DNA of 64,000 nucleotides from Lachnospira sp051879515. Lineage in GTDB: Bacteria; Bacillota; Clostridia; Lachnospirales; Lachnospiraceae. Shown one piece after another: positions 17,347 to 25,598 of the stretch. The notes under the pieces are model-generated. The model did no database searches. It saw only the letters and a list, made by a program, of their open reading frames with translations, and was not told the DNA's origin. The DNA is taken from assembly GCA_051879515.1 (NCBI GenBank), contig JBJEME010000033.1, positions 14,178 to 78,177 of the forward strand, written 5' to 3'. A program made the position numbers and the translations under genes. Within the stretch, counting starts at the first letter, position 1. Each line of letters begins with the position of its first letter.

Positions 17347-18246
17347 CTATTTTATATACATAAATGCATTGAGCACTCCCCTCTGTCCGTTTGATGCTCT
17401 GTGGGAATAAAGAAGCTTAGGATTACAGCATGTACAAATATCAGCAATTCCAATATTTTCAAACGGAATACCTGCGTTCACCATATTATAATAGTTAGCA
17501 AGTTTTAAATCCAGCTGATATTTGCCATTATCTTTTTTATACAAAATATTATCACATTGTTCAGAAGAATAAGAATGAATAAACTGTTCTGCCACATCAA
17601 AGCTCACTTCATAACAATCCATACATATGCAAGGGCCAACAAAGGAATATACATTTTGCGGTTTAGTTCCATATTTGTCATGCATTGCTGCAAGTGTTTT
17701 TTCTGTTATGTTATTCACTGTTCCCCGCCAGCCCGAATGTGAAGAAGCAATACATTTGTTTTCAGGGTCCACAAAAAACACAGGAACACAATCAGCAAAC
17801 GATGTTACCAATGTCACCTGACTTTCATCAGTCATAAGCCCATCAATATTATCATAATCCCTTTCTTTTGTGATTCCCATTCCACATCTGTCTTTATTAA
17901 CTGCCATGACATTGGTTGTATGTGTCTGTTTAGAACAGACAAGGGTTTCAAAATTAATTCCCACGGCATCAGTAAACAGCTTATAATTATTTATTACATT
18001 TGACCTGTCATCACCTCTGTCAAAGGAAAAATTCATACTTTCATATATTCCCCTGCTCACTCCCCCTATTCTTGTCGAGAATACAGTCTTAAGCCAGCAA
18101 AACCTGTCAAAAAACGGAAACTCTATCCATGAAACACCATTGTTACTTACAAGTCTGGATGTATCCATGTAAGAACATCCAAGCTTTAACGAATCATATC
18201 TTTTACTGTCATAGATTTTTATTTTTTCACACATATTATTAATCAT
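17347..18246 (-). CDS. pgeF: Peptidoglycan editing factor / YfiH-YlmD multicopper-oxidase-like protein
   Basis: YfiH/YlmD family; members are reported to correct wrongly built peptidoglycan precursors and to have purine nucleoside phosphorylase-like activity. The 299-residue protein has FSTRIGGVSRGIYESMN, KQTHTTNV, DGLMTD, the metal-site SFADCVPVFFVDP, IASSHSGWRGTV and the C-terminal CTCCNPKLLYSHRAS. The N-terminal 35 residues are an extra segment compared with usual family starts. GGAG precedes the ATG at 18246. Confidence 0.9.
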   Translation of the reverse strand: MINNMCEKIKIYDSKRYDSLKLGCSYMDTSRLVSNNGVSWIEFPFFDRFCWLKTVFSTRIGGVSRGIYESMNFSFDRGDDRSNVINNYKLFTDAVGINFETLVCSKQTHTTNVMAVNKDRCGMGITKERDYDNIDGLMTDESQVTLVTSFADCVPVFFVDPENKCIASSHSGWRGTVNNITEKTLAAMHDKYGTKPQNVYSFVGPCICMDCYEVSFDVAEQFIHSYSSEQCDNILYKKDNGKYQLDLKLANYYNMVNAGIPFENIGIADICTCCNPKLLYSHRASNGQRGVLNAFMYIK

Positions 18247-18306
18247 ACATTCTCCAAAGACTAAATATAATTATTGACATGCAAATCAATTTAACTAAAT
18301 GCGCAG

Positions 18307-18666
18307 CTAAAATGCATTTTCAATATGTACTATTTCATCATTATCAATACCAACCACGTCAAATCGACATTTAACATCAGTAGTTTTATATTGCCCGATG
18401 AGATAATAACTGGCAACCTTTCTTATAGTGGCCTGTTTTTTATAATTAACCGCTTCCAATGAAGTTCCATACAGATTGTTTTTTCTGTATTTCACCTCAC
18501 AGAACACTATTGTTCCATCAGCCGGAATCCGGGCTATTATATCAATTTCTCCTAATTTGCATCTGAAATTCGTTTCAATAATAATATATCCCTTATCAAT
18601 TAAATATTTGCAGGCAATCTCCTCGTATTTTGTTCCTATCTGTCGTTTATTAGGTATATTGTCCAT
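18307..18666 (-). CDS. YraN-family (UPF0102) nuclease-like protein
   Basis: Small endonuclease-fold protein of unproven activity. The 119-residue sequence has GTKYEEIACKYLIDKGYIIIETNFRCKLGEIDIIA with a nuclease-type Glu/Asp pair, VFCEVKYRKNN (E-x-K) and KKQATIRKVASYYL. The start overlaps the stop of the FlhB-like gene by one base (TAATG), so the two are translationally coupled. Confidence 0.9.
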   Translation of the reverse strand: MDNIPNKRQIGTKYEEIACKYLIDKGYIIIETNFRCKLGEIDIIARIPADGTIVFCEVKYRKNNLYGTSLEAVNYKKQATIRKVASYYLIGQYKTTDVKCRFDVVGIDNDEIVHIENAF

Positions 18667-18965
18667 TATTTTATTTTCCCTCTTATTTTATCGCAGTTAT
18701 CAACAAACACAAGAATTTCTGCAACAACATTATATAACTCAGGTGGAATCATATCACCGATTTCTAATTTTGACAAAGTATTTGCAAGCTTACTGTCCTC
18801 GTATATCGGAACATCAGCTTCTCTGGCTTTTTCAATAATCTTTTCTGCCAGAACACCTTTACCGGTGGCAATTATTTTAGGTGCCTCTTCACCGGGAACA
18901 TATTCCAGTGCCACAGATATTTTAGGCTTATTCGCATTACTATCATCATTTCTATTATCAGCCAT
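18666..18965 (-). CDS. ylqH: FlhB C-terminal-like protein (YlqH)
   Basis: Stand-alone homologue of the cytoplasmic domain of FlhB/EscU export proteins. The 99 residues include PKISVALEYVPGEEAPKIIATGKGVLAEKIIEKAREADVPIYEDSKLANTLSKLEIGDMIPPELYNVVAEIL. The autocleavage NPTH motif is replaced by 'SVALEY'. It follows the FliK-like gene, as ylqH sits near ylqG in Bacillus. No other flagellar gene is present here, so a role outside flagellar export is possible. Confidence 0.85.
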   Translation of the reverse strand: MADNRNDDSNANKPKISVALEYVPGEEAPKIIATGKGVLAEKIIEKAREADVPIYEDSKLANTLSKLEIGDMIPPELYNVVAEILVFVDNCDKIRGKIK

Positions 18966-18982
18966 CCCGGTCTCCTTTGTTG

Positions 18983-20566
18983 TTATACTTTAGAATCAAA
19001 TATATACTGCCTGCCATCAATTGAACGATTTATATCGCTCTCTATAAAATCCTTAACGAAATCGATTTTATTTTCATTTTCTGCCACCTTCATCTCAAAA
19101 TGAGTAGAATACCCTAATGCTTCAAGTCTTCTATTAAGCTCATCTATATGGGAATAAACAAAATTCAGCAGTTCTTCACTCTCAAGAACAAAATTAGTTG
19201 ATACCGCCTTTCCGTTTAATTTAACAAAAACATCCATCGGTCCCAGATTTTCCATATCAAGATGAAGCAATGCGCTTATATTGTCTGTTTTATTAGCCAG
19301 ATTCTTTTTATTTGTAAATACATACAACTCACCATTGCCTTCGCTTTCTGAGAATTTAACGGGCATCTGAAAATATGTCATATTCTTATTAAGATCGTTC
19401 ATAAAATCAATATTGCTTTTTAATTCAGATAAGTTTTTATTAACTTCTGTTCCAAGCCCTGTATCCTTCGCAACAGATATAGATTTTTCAATATTTTTTC
19501 TAATCCTGTTGTAATACTGGTTAATAGCATCCTCAGATTCAGACACATTCTGAGGCTTTAACTTCATAGTGTCATTAAATATCTCATGAAAAGCCCTTTT
19601 AAAAGCGTCCATTCCAATTATTTCTTTTAGCTTTTCATTATCAAAGCCGGATGCAGCACTGTTTGTCAGATTAGTAAATAAATCTTTAACCGTGGCTTTA
19701 TTTTCATTGAGCCTATCAATAAAATCCTTATTTTCCGGCAACAATTCCTTAAAATACTCTGTCAGCTTTTCGGTAAAATCTTTTAGATCTGATTTGTCCA
19801 GCACATCGCTTAGCAGTGATGACAGAACTTCTGTACCTTCATCTGCATTACCATATAACTCACTTATTATTGCATTGAACCCATCCATGGTATTCAAATC
19901 AATTCCCGCTTCACTGTCAACAACAGATAACAGATCCTTTAACATATTGTTTTCCAGTTCAGAAAGAGTACCTTCTAACTGACCATTAAAACTTTTATAT
20001 GCTTCAAACTGTGTTATGTTACTATCTGTTACAGGAATATCCAGTCTTACAAGATTAGCTATCGTATTAAGATTTGTATTTGGAAATTTAGCAGAGTTTC
20101 TTGCAAGATTATTAATCGCGGCAGAGTTGATTGGCATGTTTAGATTTAACAATTCATTAACAATGTTAATATTAGATTCATTCACCGGAAGGTTAGATGC
20201 TTCCAGTGCTTTTTCAATCATGACAAAATGTTGTTCTGACGCAGGTAAAGCCTTTATCTGAACATGTGAATCAATATTTTGTTCAACAATAAATGTAGCA
20301 TTCATACCGGCTGAAAGTGATGTCTCGTCAGTAAGCCTTGCATTTAAAAGACTCCCATCACTCAGTAATATACTTGCAGTATTATTGTTTATATCTTTAA
20401 TTAAGCCTGTAAAAGTATCACCTGCAAGCATATTTGCTATCAGCTTACCTGAAGACGAATTTATGGCATCAACGACGGCCGGCTGTTTTACAGCATTGGA
20501 AATACTCTGGTTAATGTTATTGTCATTGATTGTGTTTTTGAATAATTCAGATATATTAAATGCCAT
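18983..20566 (-). CDS. ylqG: FliK C-terminal-like protein (YlqG)
   Basis: The 527-residue protein has a long Asn/Asp/Leu-rich helical N-terminal region and a C-terminal domain resembling that of flagellar hook-length control proteins (LLHLDMENLGPMDVFVKLNG, then FVYSHIDELNRRLEALGY, about 415-490). In Bacillus, ylqG occupies the same slot after rnhB. The ATG at 20566 has GGGAG 8 nt upstream; the TTG start 5 codons earlier overlaps that site. Function unknown. Confidence 0.75.
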   Translation of the reverse strand: MAFNISELFKNTINDNNINQSISNAVKQPAVVDAINSSSGKLIANMLAGDTFTGLIKDINNNTASILLSDGSLLNARLTDETSLSAGMNATFIVEQNIDSHVQIKALPASEQHFVMIEKALEASNLPVNESNINIVNELLNLNMPINSAAINNLARNSAKFPNTNLNTIANLVRLDIPVTDSNITQFEAYKSFNGQLEGTLSELENNMLKDLLSVVDSEAGIDLNTMDGFNAIISELYGNADEGTEVLSSLLSDVLDKSDLKDFTEKLTEYFKELLPENKDFIDRLNENKATVKDLFTNLTNSAASGFDNEKLKEIIGMDAFKRAFHEIFNDTMKLKPQNVSESEDAINQYYNRIRKNIEKSISVAKDTGLGTEVNKNLSELKSNIDFMNDLNKNMTYFQMPVKFSESEGNGELYVFTNKKNLANKTDNISALLHLDMENLGPMDVFVKLNGKAVSTNFVLESEELLNFVYSHIDELNRRLEALGYSTHFEMKVAENENKIDFVKDFIESDINRSIDGRQYIFDSKV

Positions 20567-20586
20567 ATTATCGTCTCCCAATAATA

Positions 20587-21243
20587 TTAAATTATATTTT
20601 TAATAAATGTCTTTCTGTGAATTGGGCATGGTCCAAATTCTCGGATAGCGTCCATATGAGCCTTGGTGCCATATCCTTTATGTGCTGCAAATCCATATTC
20701 AGGATATCTCTCGTCCATATCATACATTATTCTGTCCCTTGTTACCTTTGCAAGAATACTTGCGGCAGCTATAGACTGACTTTTAGCATCACCCTTTATA
20801 ATCGGTACCTGTCTGATATCAACACCAGGAATGGTAACAGCATCATTTAACAATAAATCCGGCTGTACATTTAGCTTTGATATAGCTTCTTTCATGGCTC
20901 TGTATGTAGCCTGCAAAATGTTAATCTCATCAATCACTTCACAGGATACTATTCCAATACCGTAGGATATCGCTTCATTTTTTATTATATCAAATAATTC
21001 ATCTCTTTTTTTCTCACTGAGTTTTTTGGAATCATTGATATAAAGAATCCTTGAATCTTTAGGAAGTATAACGGCACCTGCAACAACAGGACCGGCAAGA
21101 GGACCTCTTCCGGCCTCATCTATTCCGCAAATGTATCTGCACATGGAATATTCCTTTTCATATTCACACATAGCCTCAACTCTTTCCTGCTCCTTTGCTA
21201 GTTTTAATGCTCTTTTCGCTTCCTGTTCTTCTTTTTTAGTCAT
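20587..21243 (-). CDS. rnhB: Ribonuclease HII
   Basis: Removes ribonucleotides and RNA primers from DNA. The 218-residue protein has an N-terminal helical extension (about 35 residues, Glu/Lys-rich), then the family motifs ICGIDEAGRGPLAGPVVAGAVIL (catalytic Asp-Glu), INDSKKLSEKKRDEL, IIKGDAKSQSIAAASILAKVTRDRIM and YGFAAHKGYGT. ATG 21243 (MTKKEEQ) is preferred to an upstream GTG that abuts the ribosome binding site. Operon rbgA-rnhB-ylqG-ylqH as in Bacillus. Confidence 0.95.
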   Translation of the reverse strand: MTKKEEQEAKRALKLAKEQERVEAMCEYEKEYSMCRYICGIDEAGRGPLAGPVVAGAVILPKDSRILYINDSKKLSEKKRDELFDIIKNEAISYGIGIVSCEVIDEINILQATYRAMKEAISKLNVQPDLLLNDAVTIPGVDIRQVPIIKGDAKSQSIAAASILAKVTRDRIMYDMDERYPEYGFAAHKGYGTKAHMDAIREFGPCPIHRKTFIKNII

Positions 21244-21260
21244 AAGTATCACAATCCTTT

Positions 21261-22154
21261 TTAATTTATAGATTCCAACGAAATATTGCCTATTTTACCG
21301 CTTCTGAAATCATCCAGAATTACATTAGCCACCTTCATATAATCAGTTTCACTGCCCTTTTTTATGCAGCCTCTTCTTATGGCTATCATATCCATAATAG
21401 CCAGAGGTATTGTATTGTCAGGAAACATTGCTGTTTCATCATATGATGCTTTAATTTCGTCTGTTTTATCCTCTAAGCCATATCTGGCAAATAATAAATC
21501 AGGATAATTATTATAAATATATTTCACTGTTTCCATTGCCAATTCTTCAATATTAAGAACCTCATCATTCATGGAACCAATCATTGCAAGGCGCATACCG
21601 ACAGTCTGGTCATCGAATCGAGGCCAAAGAATTCCTGGGGTATCTAAAAGCTCAAGATTATTATTTAGCTTTATCCACTGCTTGCCCTTCGTTACTCCAG
21701 GCTTATTTCCTGTTTTAGCGCTCTTTTTACCTGAAAATGAGTTAATAAAGGTTGATTTGCCAACATTGGGAATTCCCACAACCATTGCCTTTATTGTCCT
21801 GTTCAGAATCCCCTTCGCTTTGTCTCTTTCTATCTTTTCTGCACAGGCGGTCTGTATAGCAGAATTAATCTGCTTTATAGCGTTGGTATTTCTTGCGTTC
21901 AGCTTTACACACTGAAAACCATTATTTCTAAAGTATGATATCCACCCTTCTGTAACTTTATCGTCTGCAAGGTCAGATTTATTTAGAAGAATTATTCTTG
22001 CTTTATTCTTTGCAAGCGAATCGATGTCCGGATTACGGCTGCTCATCGGAATTCTTGCGTCCACAAGCTCAATAACAAGATCAACCAGCTTAATATTTTC
22101 TTCCATCATTCTTTTTGCTTTAGTCATATGACCCGGATACCACTGAAAAACCAT
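21261..22154 (-). CDS. rbgA: Ribosome biogenesis GTPase RbgA (YlqF)
   Basis: Circularly permuted GTPase for late 50S assembly. The 297-residue protein begins MVFQWYPGHMTKAKRMM and shows the permuted order: DARIPMSSRNP, NKSDL (G4) first, then VGIPNVGKSTFINSF (G1), GNKPGVTKGKQW and LLDTPGILWPRF (G3), and the C-terminal helical RNA-binding domain. ATG 22154 has GAGG 5 nt upstream. Confidence 0.95.
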   Translation of the reverse strand: MVFQWYPGHMTKAKRMMEENIKLVDLVIELVDARIPMSSRNPDIDSLAKNKARIILLNKSDLADDKVTEGWISYFRNNGFQCVKLNARNTNAIKQINSAIQTACAEKIERDKAKGILNRTIKAMVVGIPNVGKSTFINSFSGKKSAKTGNKPGVTKGKQWIKLNNNLELLDTPGILWPRFDDQTVGMRLAMIGSMNDEVLNIEELAMETVKYIYNNYPDLLFARYGLEDKTDEIKASYDETAMFPDNTIPLAIMDMIAIRRGCIKKGSETDYMKVANVILDDFRSGKIGNISLESIN

Positions 22155-22166
22155 ATTCACCTCATA

Positions 22167-22724
22167 TCAGGAAACAAATCCAAGTCTATTAAAAGGACTC
22201 ATAATAAACCAGACTTTTCCAACAATTCTTTCTTCTTTTATTACTCCAACAGACGAAAATCTACTGTCTTCGCTGTTATTTCTATTATCTCCAAGGACAA
22301 AAAATTCATCATCTCCCAAAGTTATTTCATTAGCAGCAAAACCGGCTGTCAATATTTCTGTATCAATATCATCCTCAAGCTTATTGCCATTAATATAAAC
22401 AGCTCCATCCTTTATCTGAACCTTTTCTCCCGGCAATCCTACAACACGTTTAACATATATCTTTGAGGATTGAACAGAATCCTGCTTGAAGGCAATAACA
22501 TCATACCTTGAAGGTTCACTGAATATATATGAAACCTGATTTATTAACACATAATCGCCATTATATAATGCTTCATCCATAGAAGAACCAACTATCGTTG
22601 TTCTGGCTGTCAGGAATAAAACAAGACAATATCCTGTAACCACAACCATAATCAAATCTGCAATGTACTTTACAATTTCATTTAATACTTTATTCTCCTG
22701 ATATCTTCTGGCTGAAAAAAACAT
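22167..22724 (-). CDS. lepB: Signal peptidase I
   Basis: Cleaves signal peptides at the outer face of the membrane. The 185-residue protein has one N-terminal helix (about 19-42), catalytic Ser in TTIVGSSMDEALYNGD and catalytic Lys in IYVKRVVGLPGEKV, and box E FVLGDNRNNSEDSRF. The box following the serine reads SMDEAL where most relatives have SMxPTL, an uncommon variant. It leads the rbgA-rnhB-ylqG-ylqH-yraN run (6-bp gap to rbgA). Confidence 0.94.
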   Translation of the reverse strand: MFFSARRYQENKVLNEIVKYIADLIMVVVTGYCLVLFLTARTTIVGSSMDEALYNGDYVLINQVSYIFSEPSRYDVIAFKQDSVQSSKIYVKRVVGLPGEKVQIKDGAVYINGNKLEDDIDTEILTAGFAANEITLGDDEFFVLGDNRNNSEDSRFSSVGVIKEERIVGKVWFIMSPFNRLGFVS

Positions 22725-22840
22725 AATACGATTACTCCAATTAAAATCAATAAGAATTTTGATGCATTTAATTATATCAAATAAGCAATGATATTATCAA
22801 TATACGAAGTGTTTTTTGTGCTCATTTTTCCTAAGCAAAG

Positions 22841-23191
22841 CTTTTTTTTACACAATAGGATTCGGGTGTAAAAAGCCCAATTTAATTCTTGCTTTTGCAA
22901 AGTGCACAAAAAATGATTGTTTGCATTCCATTGCGCTAAGCGCTCCGATGAGCCTCTGAGCAAACAAGTCGCTTCAGCTTAGACTTCTCGACTTGTTTAG
23001 AGTCTCATCTCCACAGCGCAAAAGTCATTTAAACAATCATTTTTTGTGCACTTTGCCAATTCAACTCTGTATAATGGGCTTTTTACACCCGAATCCTATG
23101 ATGCCAGGGTCGAATAGCCCTTAACTGTGATACCTACGGATTGTTCCGTACTTCGTACTCCCACAATCCTGCATCCTATTGTACAAAAAAG
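22841..23191. repeat. Nested long inverted repeat in the lepB-rplS spacer
   Basis: The 508-bp gap between lepB and rplS holds no credible gene. Perfect arms: 22855-22879 with 23075-23099 (25 bp), 22897-22922 with 23031-23056 (26 bp). Imperfect inner arms 22947-22971 with 22989-23009 flank the loop. Outside these, 22852-22861 pairs again with 23173-23182, next to T/A runs. The whole can fold into a hairpin about 245 bp long. A smaller hairpin (GGATTGT/ACAATCC, about 23138-23168) lies between the last two arms. It may be MITE-like or structured RNA. Confidence 0.8.
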
Positions 23192-23214
23192 TCGTCCGAA
23201 CACGGACGACTTTT
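23185..23214 (-). terminator. Terminator of rplS
   Basis: A stem of AAAGTCGTCCG (with loop AACA, 23199-23202) and its complement, followed on the minus strand by six T residues, lies 19 bp past the rplS stop codon. Confidence 0.88.
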
Positions 23215-23232
23215 AAATCAATACAGATTATA

Positions 23233-23580
23233 TTATCTAACTAATTCCTTAACCTTAGCTGCCTTACCTGTTCTCTGACGTAAGTAGTTAAGCTTAGCAC
23301 GTCTTGCCTTACCCTGTCTAACAACAACAACGCTCTCAACATTAGGTGAATGAATTGGCCATGTCTTCTCTACGCCAATACCGTTAGAAATCTTTCTTAC
23401 TGTAAATGTAGCACGAGCACCTGTACCCTGCTTCTTTAATACTGTTCCCTCAAAAACCTGGATTCTTTCTCTCTCGCCTTCCTTAATCTTAGAAGAAACC
23501 TTAACAGTATCACCAACTCTGAATGCTGGTACAACTTCCTTTAACTGTGCATCTTCAATGCTCTTAATAATGTTATTCAT
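23233..23580 (-). CDS. rplS: 50S ribosomal protein L19
   Basis: Structural protein at the 30S-50S interface. The 115 residues match L19 throughout (FRVGDTVKVSSKIKEGERERIQVFEGTVL, IGVEKTWPIHSPNVESVVVVRQGKARRAKLNYLRQRTGKAAKVKE). GGAGG precedes the ATG. It has its own promoter and terminator, and trmD, its usual upstream partner, is absent here. Confidence 0.98.
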   Translation of the reverse strand: MNNIIKSIEDAQLKEVVPAFRVGDTVKVSSKIKEGERERIQVFEGTVLKKQGTGARATFTVRKISNGIGVEKTWPIHSPNVESVVVVRQGKARRAKLNYLRQRTGKAAKVKELVR

Positions 23581-23662
23581 GTGTGACCTCCTTAATATTT
23601 GGATGTTCTTAATACATGAAACTGTAACAGAGGACCATCTCTTTTTATCTCACAACTTGATT

Positions 23663-23691
23663 AGAATATCATATATGTAATAAATATGCAA
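23663..23691 (-). promoter_or_regulatory. rplS promoter and leader
   Basis: TTGCAT (23686-23691), 17-bp spacer, TATTCT (23663-23668) on the minus strand. This gives a leader of roughly 75 nt before the rplS ATG. An L19-type autoregulatory leader could lie there, but I cannot fold it with confidence. Confidence 0.5.
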
Positions 23692-23731
23692 GAAAAAATT
23701 TCATATATTTATTATATATATATATCATTTA

Positions 23732-24418
23732 TTACTGATTATTATTGTTAGTATCAGTATTATTCGTGTTCTGATTATCTGTTGTCTGATTTACACCATT
23801 ATTCTGGTTGTTCATAACAGACTGGTTATAATTGGAATCATTGTTATAACCGGAATTATTGTAATTGTTATAACCGTTATTATAATTATTGTTATAATTA
23901 TTATAATTGTTGTTATAACCATTATTGTAAGGATTATTATAATTATTGTTATAGCCGTTATTGTAGCTGTTGTTATTATAATTATTACCATTATAACCAT
24001 TATACTGGTTATTGTACTGGTTTGCTGTCTGGTTACCATAGAAATTCTGACCATTCATCTGATCAAATTCTGCAATCTTATTAAGCTTATCCTGTCCAAT
24101 AATGTAATTAACAATTCCAAGACCTAAAAACTGCATAAGCATAAACAGAATCTTGCTACTGTCTGAGCCGTCACCGATTCCTCTTATGTTTGAAGCATAA
24201 TCAACTTTTTCACCAAGCTTATATGCCCAGTAATAGCCATATATTCCGCAGGTAACTATACTAAGTAAGAAAGCCATGCCGCCACTGGCACTATCCTGGT
24301 CACCTGAAACTGCCTTTGAATCATCTGTAAGTGAGATAAACCATACAATTCCAAATATACCACATGTAACAATACTTAAAACAATATACAATCCTATATT
24401 TCTTTTTTCAATTGTCAT
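23732..24418 (-). CDS. DUF4234-like membrane protein with Asn/Tyr-rich low-complexity tail
   Basis: The 228-residue protein has three to four hydrophobic helices in residues 1-110. Two are near-repeats (LSIVTCGIFGIVWF and LSIVTCGIYGYYWAY), the mark of DUF4234 proteins. The last 110 residues are a low-complexity tail made almost entirely of Asn, Tyr and Gly (repeats such as NNGYNNNYNN), then Asn/Thr/Gln. The tail is encoded by repetitive AAT/TAT-type codons at about 23735-24045 and resembles prion-like sequences. It occupies the slot where trmD normally lies, 34 bp after rimM. Function unknown. Confidence 0.75.
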   Translation of the reverse strand: MTIEKRNIGLYIVLSIVTCGIFGIVWFISLTDDSKAVSGDQDSASGGMAFLLSIVTCGIYGYYWAYKLGEKVDYASNIRGIGDGSDSSKILFMLMQFLGLGIVNYIIGQDKLNKIAEFDQMNGQNFYGNQTANQYNNQYNGYNGNNYNNNSYNNGYNNNYNNPYNNGYNNNYNNYNNNYNNGYNNYNNSGYNNDSNYNQSVMNNQNNGVNQTTDNQNTNNTDTNNNNQ

Positions 24419-24452
24419 CTCCTATACCTGACCTTTCCGTAATCTTATTCTT

Positions 24453-24971
24453 CTATCTATTTATATCAAGAAGACCTGGCAAAATATGTACAGTAATTAT
24501 TTTATTCTCCATATCATGATTAAGGATACACTGATCAATAACCGGAATCAGAAATTCTTCCCCGGAAGGACTTTCCACCTGATAAACATTGTTTGCTCCA
24601 GTTTCAAGAACCTCCTTAAGGATACCAAGCTCAACGCCCTCATCTGTTATAACCTTTGCTCCTATAAGATCGCAGATAAAATATTCACCAGGTTCACATT
24701 TTACAGCATTTTCTCTGGTTACGCACAAATCACATTTCGTATATATCTCAATATCGTTAATATTATCAAATTCTTTAAATTTCAGTATCACATACTGTTT
24801 AAAAAATTTAACGGACGATACCGTTACACTGACATGATTTCTTTTACCTATAATAATACACTCTTTAAGTTTTTTAAAGCGCATAGGATCATCAGTAGTA
24901 GGAAAAACTTTTACCTCGCCCCTGATACCATGTGTTGATGTAATAATTCCTACTCTAAGCAAATCTTCCAT
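24453..24971 (-). CDS. rimM: 16S rRNA processing protein RimM
   Basis: Assembly factor for the 30S head. The 172-residue protein begins MEDLLRVGIITSTHGIRGEVKVFPTTDDPMRF (RimM N-terminal domain), with the linker GEYFICDLIGAKV and the C-terminal PRC-barrel ending in FLIPVIDQCILNHDMENKIITVHILPGLLDI. ATG 24971 has GGAG 6 nt upstream; the ATG 4 codons earlier does not. Normally followed by trmD; here by a DUF4234-like gene. Confidence 0.94.
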   Translation of the reverse strand: MEDLLRVGIITSTHGIRGEVKVFPTTDDPMRFKKLKECIIIGKRNHVSVTVSSVKFFKQYVILKFKEFDNINDIEIYTKCDLCVTRENAVKCEPGEYFICDLIGAKVITDEGVELGILKEVLETGANNVYQVESPSGEEFLIPVIDQCILNHDMENKIITVHILPGLLDINR

Positions 24972-25023
24972 TAAAATCTCCAATAAAATTATTTGATACT
25001 ACCTTTTACAACTAATGGATAAT

Positions 25024-25051
25024 TAAGCCACATGCAGATACATGTGGCTTA
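25024..25051 (-). terminator. Hairpin between khpA and rimM (possible attenuator)
   Basis: A perfect 11-bp stem (TAAGCCACATG/CATGTGGCTTA) with a 6-nt loop lies 7 bp past the khpA stop codon. There is no strong T-run on the minus strand, so partial read-through into rimM is likely. Confidence 0.5.
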
Positions 25052-25058
25052 CTAAGTA

Positions 25059-25289
25059 CTAATTATCAATTTCTACGATAACTTTCTTATCTGACTTAGC
25101 TGCAGCTGCTGAAACAACAGCTCTAATAGATTTGGCAATTCTACCTGATTTACCGATTACTTTACCCATATCAGATGGAGCAACCTTAAGTTCAATAACA
25201 ATAGCCTTATCTTTCTCTGTCTCAGTCACTACAACTTCATCAGGATTATCAACTAGTGCTTTAGCAATAATTTCCACTAATTCTTTCAT
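25059..25289 (-). CDS. khpA: KH-domain RNA-binding protein KhpA (YlqC)
   Basis: Small RNA-binding protein that usually acts with KhpB in RNA regulation and cell-length control. The 76 residues contain a KH domain with VAPSDMGKVIGKSGRIAKSIRAVVSAAAAK (GxxG loop GKSG near 43-46). It lies between rpsP and rimM, its standard location. Confidence 0.94.
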   Translation of the reverse strand: MKELVEIIAKALVDNPDEVVVTETEKDKAIVIELKVAPSDMGKVIGKSGRIAKSIRAVVSAAAAKSDKKVIVEIDN

Positions 25290-25312
25290 AGAAATACACC
25301 TCCACTAGTATA

Positions 25313-25558
25313 TTATTTCTCGATACCAGCCATCTTGAAAAGCTTAGCAACTACCTCTGTAGGCTGAGCACCGTTAGCGAGCCACTTCTTTGCTGCTTCA
25401 GCATCAATGTTTAACTTGCAAGGATCATAATTAGGATCATAAGTTCCGATTTCATCAATAAATCTGCCGTTTCTTGGAGATCTTGAATCTGCAACGATAA
25501 TTCTATAGAAAGGAGACTTCTTCTCACCTAATCTCTTTAATCTAATCTTTACTGCCAT
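25313..25558 (-). CDS. rpsP: 30S ribosomal protein S16
   Basis: The 81-residue protein matches S16 (MAVKIRLKRLGEKKSPFYRIIVADSRSPRNGRFIDEIGTYDP). ATG 25558 is chosen for its family-standard N-terminus and GGAGG 10 nt upstream; a GTG 4 codons earlier would overlap the ribosome binding site. It sits between ffh and khpA in the conserved operon. Confidence 0.97.
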   Translation of the reverse strand: MAVKIRLKRLGEKKSPFYRIIVADSRSPRNGRFIDEIGTYDPNYDPCKLNIDAEAAKKWLANGAQPTEVVAKLFKMAGIEK

Positions 25559-25598
25559 GTTAACTTTCACCTCCTAAAATATTTTTAAAAAATCTATG

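Noticed and set aside
22772..22963. 63-residue minus-strand ORF in the lepB-rplS gap
   Set aside because: It lies within the arms and loop of the long inverted repeat, has no good ribosome binding site and no recognisable protein character.
23830..24010. Short tandem repeats resembling a CRISPR or VNTR array
   Set aside because: They are the codons of the Asn/Tyr/Gly-rich tail of the DUF4234-like protein, with no regular repeat-spacer structure.
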